Positions 1-7,538 of a stretch of 64,000 nt of DNA are shown here, piece after piece (the stretch's first letter is position 1; each line of letters begins with the position of its first letter). The DNA comes from Chloroflexota bacterium (lineage in GTDB: Bacteria; Chloroflexota; Anaerolineae; Anaerolineales; Villigracilaceae), in the NCBI GenBank assembly GCA_013112685.1, contig JABFGC010000002.1, positions 124,001 through 188,000 of the forward strand. The letters run 5' to 3'. The translations under genes were made by a program, and so were the position numbers. A model generated the notes under the pieces. It ran no database searches. It was not told where the DNA came from and saw nothing but the letters and a program-made list of their open reading frames with translations.

Positions 1-61
1 TAGAAGGGCAGGGCTATTGTACCAACTGTCTAGTTTTTGTCAAGCATTCCTTTGCAAAATA

Positions 62-89
62 TTGACAAAATTCGGAATTCCTGTACAAT
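62..89 (+). promoter_or_regulatory. Sigma-70-type promoter of the phytoene synthase-like gene
   Basis: TTGACA lies at 62-67 and TACAAT at 84-89, with a 16-base spacer. Transcription would begin near base 96, about 40 bases before the ATG at 136. The TspO-like gene that follows 12 bases after the first gene is probably carried on the same transcript. Confidence 0.7.
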
Positions 90-135
90 TCGAGCGTCAA
101 CCAGACCTTTTGTCAGTAAGCCAGGAGCCAAACAC

Positions 136-1086
136 ATGCAGGTACACGCCAACTGGGAGAACCAATTACTTGCCCTCGCGGGGCATATCCCCCACCCGTC
201 CACGCGCCCATTTTTCTCGTATTGGGCAGGGGACGCCGCGCTTCGCAGGGCATACAAGCAGGCGGAGGTCATCACAGCCGCCCACAGCAAATCCTTCCAT
301 CTCGCCTCGAGTCTGCTCCCCGAGGAGAAGCGTTCCGCCGTCCGCGCGCTCTACGCCTTCTGCCGCACGGTGGATGACATTGTGGACGAAGTGGAATCGA
401 AGAAGGATCGGGATTTTGAATTGGACTACTGGAGAAACGTGGTTCAATCCGCCTCTCCCCCCGACGATGACCTGATTGCCGCTGCCTGGGCAGATACCCT
501 CACCCGATACCACATCCCGCGTCACTATGCCTTGCAGTTGATTGACGGTGTCGCCCGCGATTTGTCCCAGTCCCGTTACCAGACCTTCGACGACCTCGCC
601 ACGTACTGCTACGGCGTCGCCTCCACGGTCGGGTTGATGAGCATGTACATCGTCGGTTTCAATAATAACAATGCCGTGCCGTACGCCATCAAACTCGGCG
701 TCGCCCTGCAAATGACCAACATCCTGCGCGATGTGGGCGAGGATTACCGCAACGGGCGTCTCTACCTGCCGCGCGAGGAACTCATCGCCTACGGCATCCG
801 CGAAGAGGATATTGCCGCCGGGCGCGTGAGCGACAACTGGCGGCAGTTCATGAAATTTCAGATCGAGCGCACCCGTCGCCTCTATGAAGAATCCTGGGCG
901 GGCGTGAAACTGCTCGAACGCGAGGGCCGGCTTGCCGTCAGCGCAGCCTCCGTTTTTTACAGCGGCATCTTGGATGACATCGAAAAGCGTGATTACAACG
1001 TCTTCAGCCGCCACGCCTCTTTGAGCGCTCTTGAAAAAATATTCCGCCTCCCATCGTTGTGGTGGAAGTTGAAATCCCTCGAATAA
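136..1086 (+). CDS. crtB: Phytoene/squalene synthase family protein
   Basis: This is a 316-residue head-to-head prenyl synthase, the usual length for the family, which condenses two C20 or C15 diphosphates into phytoene or squalene-type products in carotenoid or hopanoid synthesis. Both Asp-rich, Mg-diphosphate-binding motifs are present: DDIVD at residues 80-84 and DVGED at 199-203. I chose the ATG at 136 because AGGAG stands 8 bases before it; an upstream TTG at 37 lies before the promoter. The TspO-like gene starts 12 bases after the stop, suggesting one operon. Whether the product is phytoene, dehydrosqualene or squalene cannot be told from the sequence, so the symbol is tentative. Confidence 0.85.
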   Translation: MQVHANWENQLLALAGHIPHPSTRPFFSYWAGDAALRRAYKQAEVITAAHSKSFHLASSLLPEEKRSAVRALYAFCRTVDDIVDEVESKKDRDFELDYWRNVVQSASPPDDDLIAAAWADTLTRYHIPRHYALQLIDGVARDLSQSRYQTFDDLATYCYGVASTVGLMSMYIVGFNNNNAVPYAIKLGVALQMTNILRDVGEDYRNGRLYLPREELIAYGIREEDIAAGRVSDNWRQFMKFQIERTRRLYEESWAGVKLLEREGRLAVSAASVFYSGILDDIEKRDYNVFSRHASLSALEKIFRLPSLWWKLKSLE

Positions 1087-1098
1087 AAAGGATTACCC

Positions 1099-1857
1099 AT
1101 GTCAAAAGATTCATTACGTCAGTTCGTCAATCTTGTCAGCGTTGTTCTCGCGCTTGCCGTCAACATTCTCGCCTCGACCCTGCCGCTCAACGGACAGAAC
1201 ACCGGCGAAATCTCGGACCGTTTCCAGGTTTACTTTGTGCCTGCGGGTTACGTCTTTGCGATTTGGGGTGTCATTTACATCGGTTGGATCGCGTTCACAG
1301 TCTATCAATTCCTGCCTTCCCAGAGGGAAAATCCGCGCCTGAGGCGGCTGGAATACCTGTTCGCGTTGAGCAGCGTCGCCAATGCGGCGTGGTTATTTTG
1401 CTGGCACTACAACCAGTTCGGTTTGAGCGTGCTCGTCATGCTTTCGCTTTTGGGGCTGCTCGTTGCAAGTTACCTGCAGCTGGACGTGAACCGGTTTCCG
1501 GTTTCCGCGGTCGAGCGCTGGTCTGTGGACATTCCGTTCGGCGTTTACCTCGGCTGGATCACGGTTGCGACCGTCGCAAACGTTTCGGATTGGCTGTATC
1601 TTGTCGAGTGGAACGGCTTTGGAATTCCCGCGCAGGTTTGGGCGGTCGTCATGCTGGCGGTTGCCTCCCTGCTCGGTCTGGCGATGTCCCTTGCGCGCAG
1701 GGATGCGGCTTACCTTTCCGTGCTGGTTTGGGCGTTCATTGGGATTGCGGTGAAGCAAACTACCGCCCCGATGGTCGTGACCGCCGCATGGATAACCGCT
1801 GCGCTGATGGCAGGACTGATCGTCTACAGTTTGTTCCGCAAAGCGCCATCCATGTAA
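1099..1857 (+). CDS. TspO/MBR-like tryptophan-rich membrane protein
   Basis: A 252-residue integral membrane protein rich in Trp, with several hydrophobic segments. The pattern resembles the TspO/MBR (tryptophan-rich sensory protein) fold: an early FAIWG segment near residue 53, a central ANAAWLF segment and Trp-containing helices. It is longer than classical TspO (about 160 residues), as in the bacterial TspO-related branch. TspO proteins bind tetrapyrroles or sterol/carotenoid-like ligands and are often found beside carotenoid genes, which fits the phytoene synthase-like gene just upstream. Start ATG with GGATTACCC before it, a modest ribosome-binding site. A hairpin terminator follows. The ligand is unknown. 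Confidence 0.72.
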   Translation: MSKDSLRQFVNLVSVVLALAVNILASTLPLNGQNTGEISDRFQVYFVPAGYVFAIWGVIYIGWIAFTVYQFLPSQRENPRLRRLEYLFALSSVANAAWLFCWHYNQFGLSVLVMLSLLGLLVASYLQLDVNRFPVSAVERWSVDIPFGVYLGWITVATVANVSDWLYLVEWNGFGIPAQVWAVVMLAVASLLGLAMSLARRDAAYLSVLVWAFIGIAVKQTTAPMVVTAAWITAALMAGLIVYSLFRKAPSM

Positions 1858-1884
1858 AGCCGTTTTGCAATCCGCAGATTCAAC

Positions 1885-1912
1885 AAGGGCGTGACCGCTT
1901 GGTCATGCCCTT
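1885..1912 (+). terminator. Hairpin terminator after the crtB-TspO pair
   Basis: A 12-base stem (1885-1896 paired with 1901-1912, one G-U pair) with a 4-base loop lies 28 bases after the TspO-like stop codon. The following T-run is weak, so termination is likely but not certain. Confidence 0.55.
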
Positions 1913-1924
1913 GCCGTTTAATAA

Positions 1925-2007
1925 CCATGGACGATGGACCAAAGACTGTCCTTTACCGTCTACGGTCTGCCGTCCATCGGCTATGGTCTACCATCCACCG
2001 TCTTTTG
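1925..2007 (+). repeat. Short degenerate repeat, family A (ATGGAC/GGTCTACC type)
   Basis: Words such as GACGATGGACC, GTCTACGGTCT, CCGTCCATCG and ATGGTCTACC recur in both orientations over about 80 bases, giving fold-back potential. The same words recur at 57061-57137. It fills the gap before the GDSL gene and contributes the region where that gene's promoter would lie. Confidence 0.7.
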
Positions 2008-2020
2008 ATATACTTGCCGC

Positions 2021-2716
2021 GTGAGGACAATCGGAATCTTTCTTTGCCTGTCCCTTATCAGTTGTTCAAACATTACAGAGATAAACACGGAGAACGAAAT
2101 GAACCTTCGATACCTGGCATTGGGCGATTCGTACACCATCGGTGAAAGCGTGGAGGAAGCGGAGCGGTTCCCCAACCAACTCGCCAGACTTATTGAACTC
2201 TCTCCCCAATTTGGGGGGAGCCGGAGGGGGGTGGATGTCACCATCATCGCCCGCACCGGCTGGACGACGGACGAACTCTGGCAGGGGATTCAAGCCAACA
2301 CCGTCGAGCCGCCCTACGACCTGGTCTCGCTGCTGATCGGCGTCAACAATCAATATCGCGGCTACGACATCAACGAATACCGCGCGGGTTTCAAGTTTCT
2401 GCTCGGCAAAGCCGTCGAATACGCGGGCGGCGACGTGAAGCGCGTCATCGTCTTTTCCATTCCCGATTGGGGCATCACGCCGTTTGCCGCCGGAAGGGAC
2501 GCCTCGCAGATCGCCGCCGAAATTGATGCGTTCAATCGAGTGAATTTGGAAGAGACCCGCACCGTGGGCGCGCATTACGTGGATGTCACGCCGGTCTCGC
2601 GTCAGGCACTGGACGATGGAGCCTTGATCGCTTCGGACGGCTTGCACCCCTCTGGAAGCATGTACGCGCAGTGGGCGAGCCTTGCCCTGCCCATTGCGTT
2701 GGAAATCTTGAAATAA
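2021..2716 (+). CDS. SGNH/GDSL-type esterase, probable lipoprotein
   Basis: A 231-residue SGNH hydrolase. Block I is LALGDSYT with the nucleophile Ser37; block III is LLIGVNNQ; block V is DGLHPS with Asp206 and His209. If translation begins at GTG 2021, residues 1-15 form a lipoprotein signal ending in the lipobox LISC (Cys15); an alternative ATG at 2099, preceded by GGAGA, would give a cytoplasmic protein. TATACT at 2009-2014 ends six bases before the GTG, consistent with a leaderless transcript, although no good -35 box is seen. Residues around 62-74 (LSPQFGGSRRGVD) are encoded by an inserted CCCC/GGGG fold-back repeat. The ester substrate is unknown. Confidence 0.8.
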   Translation: MRTIGIFLCLSLISCSNITEINTENEMNLRYLALGDSYTIGESVEEAERFPNQLARLIELSPQFGGSRRGVDVTIIARTGWTTDELWQGIQANTVEPPYDLVSLLIGVNNQYRGYDINEYRAGFKFLLGKAVEYAGGDVKRVIVFSIPDWGITPFAAGRDASQIAAEIDAFNRVNLEETRTVGAHYVDVTPVSRQALDDGALIASDGLHPSGSMYAQWASLALPIALEILK

Positions 2717-2732
2717 ATCAACACGGAGAATC

Positions 2733-3137
2733 ATGCCAACAATCAAAGCCATCAATCACGTTGCCGTCGTCGTGGACGATATGGAGAAGTCCCTCGCGTT
2801 CTGGCGCGATGCGCTGGGAATCGAACTGCACGAACTGCGCGATGTGCCTGCCGAAAAATCGCAGGTGGCGTTCCTGCCGCTCGCCGGAGCCGAAGTGGAA
2901 CTGGTCATGCCAACCACGGACGACTCGGGCATTGCCAAGTATCTCGCCAAGCGCGGACCCGGAATGCACCACCTCTGCCTCGAAGTGGACGACATCGAAG
3001 CCATGCTGGGGCAACTGCGGACGAAGAACATCCGCCTCATCAATGAAGAGCCGCGCACCGCCGCGGATGGAAAGAAATACGCCTTCATTCACCCCGAATC
3101 CACGGGCGGCGTGCTGGTGGAACTTTATCAAGTCTGA
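2733..3137 (+). CDS. mce: Methylmalonyl-CoA epimerase (VOC/glyoxalase fold)
   Basis: A 134-residue vicinal-oxygen-chelate protein with two beta-alpha-beta-beta-beta modules. It matches methylmalonyl-CoA epimerase, which interconverts the (R) and (S) forms in propionate/methylmalonyl metabolism. Likely metal ligands are His9 (INHVAVVV), the His in GMHHLCLEV and the Glu in VLVELYQV. The ATG follows GGAGA by three bases. The stop overlaps the first base of the tilS start codon, indicating translational coupling. Other glyoxalase-family functions cannot be fully excluded, but length and motifs fit the epimerase best. Confidence 0.82.
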   Translation: MPTIKAINHVAVVVDDMEKSLAFWRDALGIELHELRDVPAEKSQVAFLPLAGAEVELVMPTTDDSGIAKYLAKRGPGMHHLCLEVDDIEAMLGQLRTKNIRLINEEPRTAADGKKYAFIHPESTGGVLVELYQV

Positions 3138-4591
3138 TGGAAGAGAATTTCGAAACGATCCTGACTGGGGAGTGCGGTCTCGTAAAAGACCGGCATATCA
3201 TCGTCGGAGTGTCGGGCGGACCGGACAGCCTGTGCCTGATGGAAGTCCTCAGGCAGGCAGGGTATCCGATCATCGTAGCGTATTTCGACCACCAACTGCG
3301 CCCCGATTCCGGCGCCGATGCGCGCATGGTGGAAAAGACCGCCGCGCGCCTGATGCTTGCCTGCGTCATCGGCGGCGCCGACGTGCGCGATTACGCCGAG
3401 AAAAACAAACTCTCGGTGGAAGAGGCGGCGCGCAACCTGCGCTATCGCTTCATGTTCGATCTTGCCCGCCGCCGCAACGCCCAGGCGGTGGCTGTCGGTC
3501 ACACCGCCGACGACCAGGTGGAGACGGTGCTGATGCACTTCATCCGCGGCAGCGGCATTGCCGGTTTGAAGGGCATGTCCTACCGCTCGATCATCAAGAC
3601 CTTCGACCCCGAAATTCCGATCGTGCGCCCGTTATTGCACCTTTGGCGGGAGGAGACAGTCGTTTACTGCGCCGTGCACGGACTTCGCCCGCTTTATGAT
3701 TCCACCAACGATTCGTTGAACTTCCAGCGCAACCGCATCCGTCACTTGTTGATTCCAACCCTGGAGACCTACAACCCGAAATTTCGTGAGGCGCTCCTGC
3801 GCATGTCGCAATCCCTGAAGAGCGATTACGCCTTTGTCATGGAGTCGCTGGAGCAGGCTTGGAAGGAGACCGTGCTTGCAGTGGAGGATGACATCGTCAC
3901 CTTCGACCTTGAGCGGCTCTCCGCCTATTCGCCCGGGTTCCAGCGCAATCTGATTCGTCACGCCATGCAGACCCTGCGTCCCAACGTGGAAGTGACGTTC
4001 AACACCCTGGAGCGAGCCAGGCATTTGCTTGCTTCCGCCGCGCACTTGTCCCGCGTGGATCTCAAAGCCGGGCTGCAAATTTTCCGTGAGGAACGGCTGG
4101 TCTATATTTGCACGACGGATGCGGAACTGCCATTCGATCTGTGGCCTCAAATGCCGGGGAACGAGCCGCTTCCTCTCTTGACGCCGGGGCAGGTCCCGCT
4201 GGCTGGCGGGTGGAGAGTCGTCTGCGAGCGCTGGCGGCTCCCCGCTTTGGCGGTGGAACAGGCTGAACGGAACGAGGACCCATTCCAGGTCTGGTTGGAT
4301 GCGGGGGAACTGCCGGAGTCGCTCGAACTGCGGGCGCGGCGTCAGGGCGATTCTTTTGAGCCGCTAGGGATGGACGGTCACTCCCAGAAGATTTCCGATT
4401 TCTTCGTCAACGAAAAGGTCCCGCAGCGCGCGCGTGACCGCTGGCCCCTGCTGTGCGCGGGAGATGAGATCGTTTGGATACCCGGTTACCGCCCCGCGCA
4501 CCGTCACCGCCTCAAAGACGATACGCGCAGTGTGGTCTATTTTTCGGTGATCCGTCCCTCGGACAGCGCGCCAACCGAAACCATCGTCTGA
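3137..4591 (+). CDS. tilS: tRNA(Ile)-lysidine synthetase TilS
   Basis: This 484-residue enzyme attaches lysine to C34 of the CAU-anticodon tRNA-Ile, so that it reads AUA. The N-type PP-loop SGGPDS is at residues 26-31 and is followed by the HTADDQVETVLM segment of the ATP-pyrophosphatase domain. The middle linker and the C-terminal substrate-binding domains (LRARRQGDSFEPLG and KISDFFVNEKVP) are also present, so the protein is full length. It starts at the last base of the preceding stop codon (TGATG overlap). A strong bidirectional hairpin follows two bases after the stop. Confidence 0.95.
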   Translation: MEENFETILTGECGLVKDRHIIVGVSGGPDSLCLMEVLRQAGYPIIVAYFDHQLRPDSGADARMVEKTAARLMLACVIGGADVRDYAEKNKLSVEEAARNLRYRFMFDLARRRNAQAVAVGHTADDQVETVLMHFIRGSGIAGLKGMSYRSIIKTFDPEIPIVRPLLHLWREETVVYCAVHGLRPLYDSTNDSLNFQRNRIRHLLIPTLETYNPKFREALLRMSQSLKSDYAFVMESLEQAWKETVLAVEDDIVTFDLERLSAYSPGFQRNLIRHAMQTLRPNVEVTFNTLERARHLLASAAHLSRVDLKAGLQIFREERLVYICTTDAELPFDLWPQMPGNEPLPLLTPGQVPLAGGWRVVCERWRLPALAVEQAERNEDPFQVWLDAGELPESLELRARRQGDSFEPLGMDGHSQKISDFFVNEKVPQRARDRWPLLCAGDEIVWIPGYRPAHRHRLKDDTRSVVYFSVIRPSDSAPTETIV

Positions 4592-4592
4592 T

Positions 4593-4628
4593 AAAATCCC
4601 CGTCCTGTAACTTGCGGACGGGGATTTT
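4593..4628. terminator. Bidirectional intrinsic terminator
   Basis: A perfect 13-base stem (4593-4605 with 4616-4628), with A-runs and T-runs at its ends, sits between the convergent tilS (+) and recombinase-like (-) genes. The A/T ends let it work on both strands. Confidence 0.85.
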
Positions 4629-4630
4629 CG

Positions 4631-5530
4631 TTATTTCAGTTCGCCGTTCAATTGCTTCAACTTGATGAACAACTCGCGCCACTGGATTTTGGAAACGCCG
4701 ATCTTTTGGCGGATCTTATCCGGCTCCACGCCGGTTTGATAATCGCGCAGGGCGCACGTCCAGCGGCACATGTCGAATGACAGGTGCTTGTTCAAGCCCG
4801 CCTCTTCGCCGATGTCTTCGAGCAGGTATTCCAACCGGCGCGGCGACCAGGGGAAGACCTGGTCCACAGGCTGGTATTGGGTGAGGTACTCGTTGTAGGC
4901 GGTTACCCAGTCGTCATCGAGTTCGATCTTGCGTTCCTTGTAGCGGTTGGCTGGGCTGGCATAACGGACGAACAAATACGGTCCGTTCTTGCCGTCCAAA
5001 TCAATGTGGTTGACGTGGATGCCCAGGCACTCGCTCTTCTTGATGCCCGTCGTCAGCAGCAGATAGACGAGGGTGTAAGGGCGGGCATCCGGTTTCTTGC
5101 CGCGGCGGTGACGGTCCGCCGCCAGCAGAACAGTTTCGTATTCATTCTCGGACAAAACCTGCGGCAGGGGGCTGATGGCGGAGCGCTGCATGACCTTTTC
5201 CGCCGGGTCGAGGGTCACCACGCCATATTGATGCAGCCAGCGGAAGAACGATTTCACCGAGGTGATGCGCCGCGAAAGAGTCTTGGGGCTGCACGGAATC
5301 CCGCGTCCTTTTTCCATCCATTCGAAGAAGCGGTTGAGGTCTTCTGTGCTGACCGCGCCGACGGCTTGATCGGGCGGGATAAACTTGCTGAGCAGGCGCA
5401 CATCCGAAAGAAAGGCTTTGACCGTGTTCGGGGAACGTCCCTGGTCGAGCAGGAACATCTCCCAGCCGTTGATGGCGGCGGGCAGCAGCGATTTTGCGCT
5501 GATATGGGCTGGTGCGGAATTTTTTGCCAT
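4631..5530 (-). CDS. XerC/D-like tyrosine recombinase with degenerate active site
   Basis: A 299-residue protein with the XerC/XerD layout: an N-terminal SAM-like core-binding domain (about 15-100) and a C-terminal catalytic-fold domain (about 125-290). Aligned by eye to E. coli XerD, the catalytic set is almost wholly replaced. Arg148 is Lys164 (TGIKKSE), His244 is Asp253, His270 is Val279, Tyr279 is Phe288, and the beta-hairpin Lys is not in place; only the second Arg (Arg256) remains. The fold is intact with no frameshift, so this looks like a conserved DNA-binding but non-cleaving paralogue rather than decay. The start at 5530 is supported by AAGGG upstream and a promoter at 5568-5596 that lies inside a possible longer reading frame (ATG at 5692). 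Confidence 0.8.
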   Translation of the reverse strand: MAKNSAPAHISAKSLLPAAINGWEMFLLDQGRSPNTVKAFLSDVRLLSKFIPPDQAVGAVSTEDLNRFFEWMEKGRGIPCSPKTLSRRITSVKSFFRWLHQYGVVTLDPAEKVMQRSAISPLPQVLSENEYETVLLAADRHRRGKKPDARPYTLVYLLLTTGIKKSECLGIHVNHIDLDGKNGPYLFVRYASPANRYKERKIELDDDWVTAYNEYLTQYQPVDQVFPWSPRRLEYLLEDIGEEAGLNKHLSFDMCRWTCALRDYQTGVEPDKIRQKIGVSKIQWRELFIKLKQLNGELK

Positions 5531-5567
5531 ACGAAGTACCCTTGCGTGTAGATTTTGTTTTGCGTAT

Positions 5568-5596
5568 AGTTTAGCGAATTTGGAAGGCGTTGTCAA
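5568..5596 (-). promoter_or_regulatory. Promoter of the recombinase-like gene
   Basis: On the minus strand TTGACA (5596-5591), a 17-base spacer and TAAACT (5573-5568) form a good promoter 38 bases before the ATG at 5530. Its position decides against the longer start at 5692. Confidence 0.75.
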
Positions 5597-6079
5597 CGGG
5601 CAATCTTTCAACACTAATTCACCCTGCACACCCTCGCTCCGGGGCGGTAAGCGTCGGCTTTTCCAAGCCAGTCTTTTGCTCGGCTTTGACATCCAGAATT
5701 AATACTGATGTTACGCAGTTCCTTCTCCCTCACCCCTTTCCCAATGGGAGAGGGGTGAGGGTGCATAAGGCGAGCTAATAACTGACCTTACGCGAGTTCA
5801 CCGTAGGGGCGGTCCGTCAGAGATGGGCGCAGTTTCAATCAACAAGAAAGGGTCGCCCTTTGCGGAGAGTTTTCACAGAGCGCGATTGGGTCGCCTCTAC
5901 TGCGTAACATGAGGCAGGTACCCCCTTTTTGAACCGCCACCCCCATCCCGAGGACTTAGCCCGCCAAAAAGGATAGAAGAGATGAAAAAACCTGGCGGCT
6001 TGGCGTCAGGCGGTTTTTCGCGTAAGGTGAATAATAAAACTGTAAGCAGGATTTTGGAAAACTCTGCTAACATTGAATT
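5597..6079. other. Non-coding region with element and hairpins
   Basis: No credible gene is seen here. The stretch holds the inverted-repeat-bounded element at 5708-5910 and a GC-rich hairpin (5991-5997 with 6004-6010) followed by a T-run. Just before the MBL gene, TAACAT at 6068-6073 ends exactly six bases before its ATG. Short reading frames in the region have no ribosome-binding sites and are probably chance. Confidence 0.6.
5708..5910. repeat. 203-base MITE-like element with 12-base terminal inverted repeats
   Basis: ATGTTACGCAGT at 5708-5719 and its exact reverse complement ACTGCGTAACAT at 5899-5910 bound the element. Inside are a fold-back of CCCTCACCCC against GGGGTGAGGG (about 5726-5761), a partial third copy of the end (CTTACGCGAGTT near 5787), and a second imperfect inverted pair GTAGGGGCGG (near 5804) against GTCGCCTCTAC (near 5890). 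It has no coding capacity. No clear target duplication is visible at the outer edges. Confidence 0.55.
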
Positions 6080-6835
6080 ATGCCCCGCGTCATTATCCTT
6101 GGATCATCGAACGCCATTCCCACAAAAGACCATGAGAACACGCACATGGTCGTTGTGGGGCAGGAGCGCATGTTGCTCGTTGATTCGGTCAGCAATCCCA
6201 TTCTGAGATTGGAACAAGCCGGGCTGGATTTCAACGACTTGACCGACCTTGCCATCACCCACTTCCACCCGGACCATGTCTCCGGCGTCCCGCTTCTTCT
6301 CATGGACATGTGGCTGATGGGCAGACAAAAGCCGCTCAATATCTACGGACTGCACTACACGCTGGACAGGGTGGAGGACATGATGGGTTTTTACAACTGG
6401 TCGGAATGGCCCAACTTTTTCCCTGTCGTCTTTTACCGCCTGCCCGCCCGCGAAATGACCCACGTGCTTACCTGCCCGGATTTCATCGTCCATGCCTCGC
6501 CGGTGCATCACATGATTCCCAACATCGGGCTGCGCATCGAATTTCCGACCAGCGGCAAACTGCTGGCGTATTCCTGCGATACCGAACCCTGCGATGAGGT
6601 CGTCCGCCTCGCCGCCGGGGTGGATGTGTTGATCCATGAAGCGACTGGCGAACTGCCCGGTCACTCCTCCGCCAAGCAGGCGGGCATCGTCGCCTCAAAA
6701 GCGGAAGTAAGTAAACTTTATCTGATCCACTATCCAACCGGCAGGTTTGCCAAAGGCGACCCGGTTGCAGAAGCGAGGACTACCTTCCAGGGCAACGTCC
6801 TGCTCGCAAAAGACTTTATGACGCTGGATTTTTAA
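6080..6835 (+). CDS. MBL-fold hydrolase, RNase Z-like
   Basis: A 251-residue metallo-beta-lactamase-fold protein. The metal motif THFHPDH is at residues 60-66. Further ligand candidates are the His in SPVHHM, the Asp in YSCDTEP, and the His in the final LIHYP segment. This pattern fits the RNase Z/ElaC branch, whose members process tRNA 3' ends or cleave phosphodiesters, but the long exosite arm of true RNase Z is not evident. No Shine-Dalgarno is present; TAACAT ends six bases before the ATG, so the message may be leaderless. The substrate is not known. Confidence 0.78.
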   Translation: MPRVIILGSSNAIPTKDHENTHMVVVGQERMLLVDSVSNPILRLEQAGLDFNDLTDLAITHFHPDHVSGVPLLLMDMWLMGRQKPLNIYGLHYTLDRVEDMMGFYNWSEWPNFFPVVFYRLPAREMTHVLTCPDFIVHASPVHHMIPNIGLRIEFPTSGKLLAYSCDTEPCDEVVRLAAGVDVLIHEATGELPGHSSAKQAGIVASKAEVSKLYLIHYPTGRFAKGDPVAEARTTFQGNVLLAKDFMTLDF

Positions 6836-6913
6836 CTCCCCAAGCCGGAAGCGGATAAACCCAAAAGAATTTGTGGCTAATGATTTTCCCGTAAAAACAG
6901 GAGACTCACTAAA

Positions 6914-6943
6914 AATCCCCTCCTCCAATCGGAAGAGGGGATT
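6914..6943 (-). terminator. Intrinsic terminator of the HNH gene
   Basis: Read on the minus strand, AATCCCCTC near 6943-6935 pairs with GAGGGGATT near 6922-6914 within a nearly complete stem, followed by five T. It lies just after the HNH gene's stop and also separates it from the convergent MBL gene. Confidence 0.8.
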
Positions 6944-6948
6944 ACGGT

Positions 6949-7452
6949 TTACCAGCCGGAAATGAACGGCTCCCACTCGTGATTATCCGCCAGGTGCTTG
7001 CCAAAGATGTACGCGGCGTCGGCGGGCGGTTCCCTGGGGATGTGCAGAAGGCGCATGTGCGCCTCCTCCGCTTTGCGCCCGCCCTTGCGGTGATTGCAAG
7101 CCGAGCAAGCCGTCACCAGGTTCGTCCAGACGTGCTGACCGCCCATGTGACGCGGGATCACGTGGTCAATGGTCAATCCCACCTCGCGCTTGCCGCAATA
7201 CTGGCAGGTATAATTATCGCGGCGGAAGATCTCGCGGCGCGTTAATTTGACGCGCGGACGCGGACGGTGAACCTGCGACTCAAGCCGGATGACAGAAGGA
7301 CGCGGAATCAGTTGTGAAATTGTTCTGATATGCCCGCGCCCGTTCGCGATCATCCCCGCCTTGCCTGCCAGGATCAAGCCAATTGCCCGGCGCGTTGTAC
7401 AAACGTGGATCGGCTCGAAATTTGCGTTGAGCACCAAAACGGGTTCGTTCAT
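6949..7452 (-). CDS. HNH endonuclease family protein
   Basis: A 167-residue protein with a C-terminal HNH nuclease domain. Zinc-binding Cys pairs are C83-x2-C86 and C116-x2-C119; the catalytic His is in the IDHVIPRHMGG segment (Asp96-His97), with Asn111 and Asn120 following. The first 70 residues are a conserved extension seen in free-standing bacterial HNH proteins of this type. I chose ATG 7452 because the longer frame would begin upstream of the TATAAT at 7479-7474 (minus). It is divergent from the epimerase gene. These stand-alone HNH proteins are common in bacteria and their role (repair, defence or phage-derived) is unsettled. Confidence 0.85.
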   Translation of the reverse strand: MNEPVLVLNANFEPIHVCTTRRAIGLILAGKAGMIANGRGHIRTISQLIPRPSVIRLESQVHRPRPRVKLTRREIFRRDNYTCQYCGKREVGLTIDHVIPRHMGGQHVWTNLVTACSACNHRKGGRKAEEAHMRLLHIPREPPADAAYIFGKHLADNHEWEPFISGW

Positions 7453-7538
7453 GGCTTCTCGACAATCTGCGTGATTATACATCCAGTTTGTTAAATGCGT
7501 GGCGGGCTTCAACGGTAATACAAAAAAGGAGCGCTTTT

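Noticed and set aside
1925..2007. CRISPR array
   Set aside because: The repeats here and in the other families are short, degenerate and in both orientations, without constant repeat-spacer periodicity; no cas genes are present anywhere in the window.
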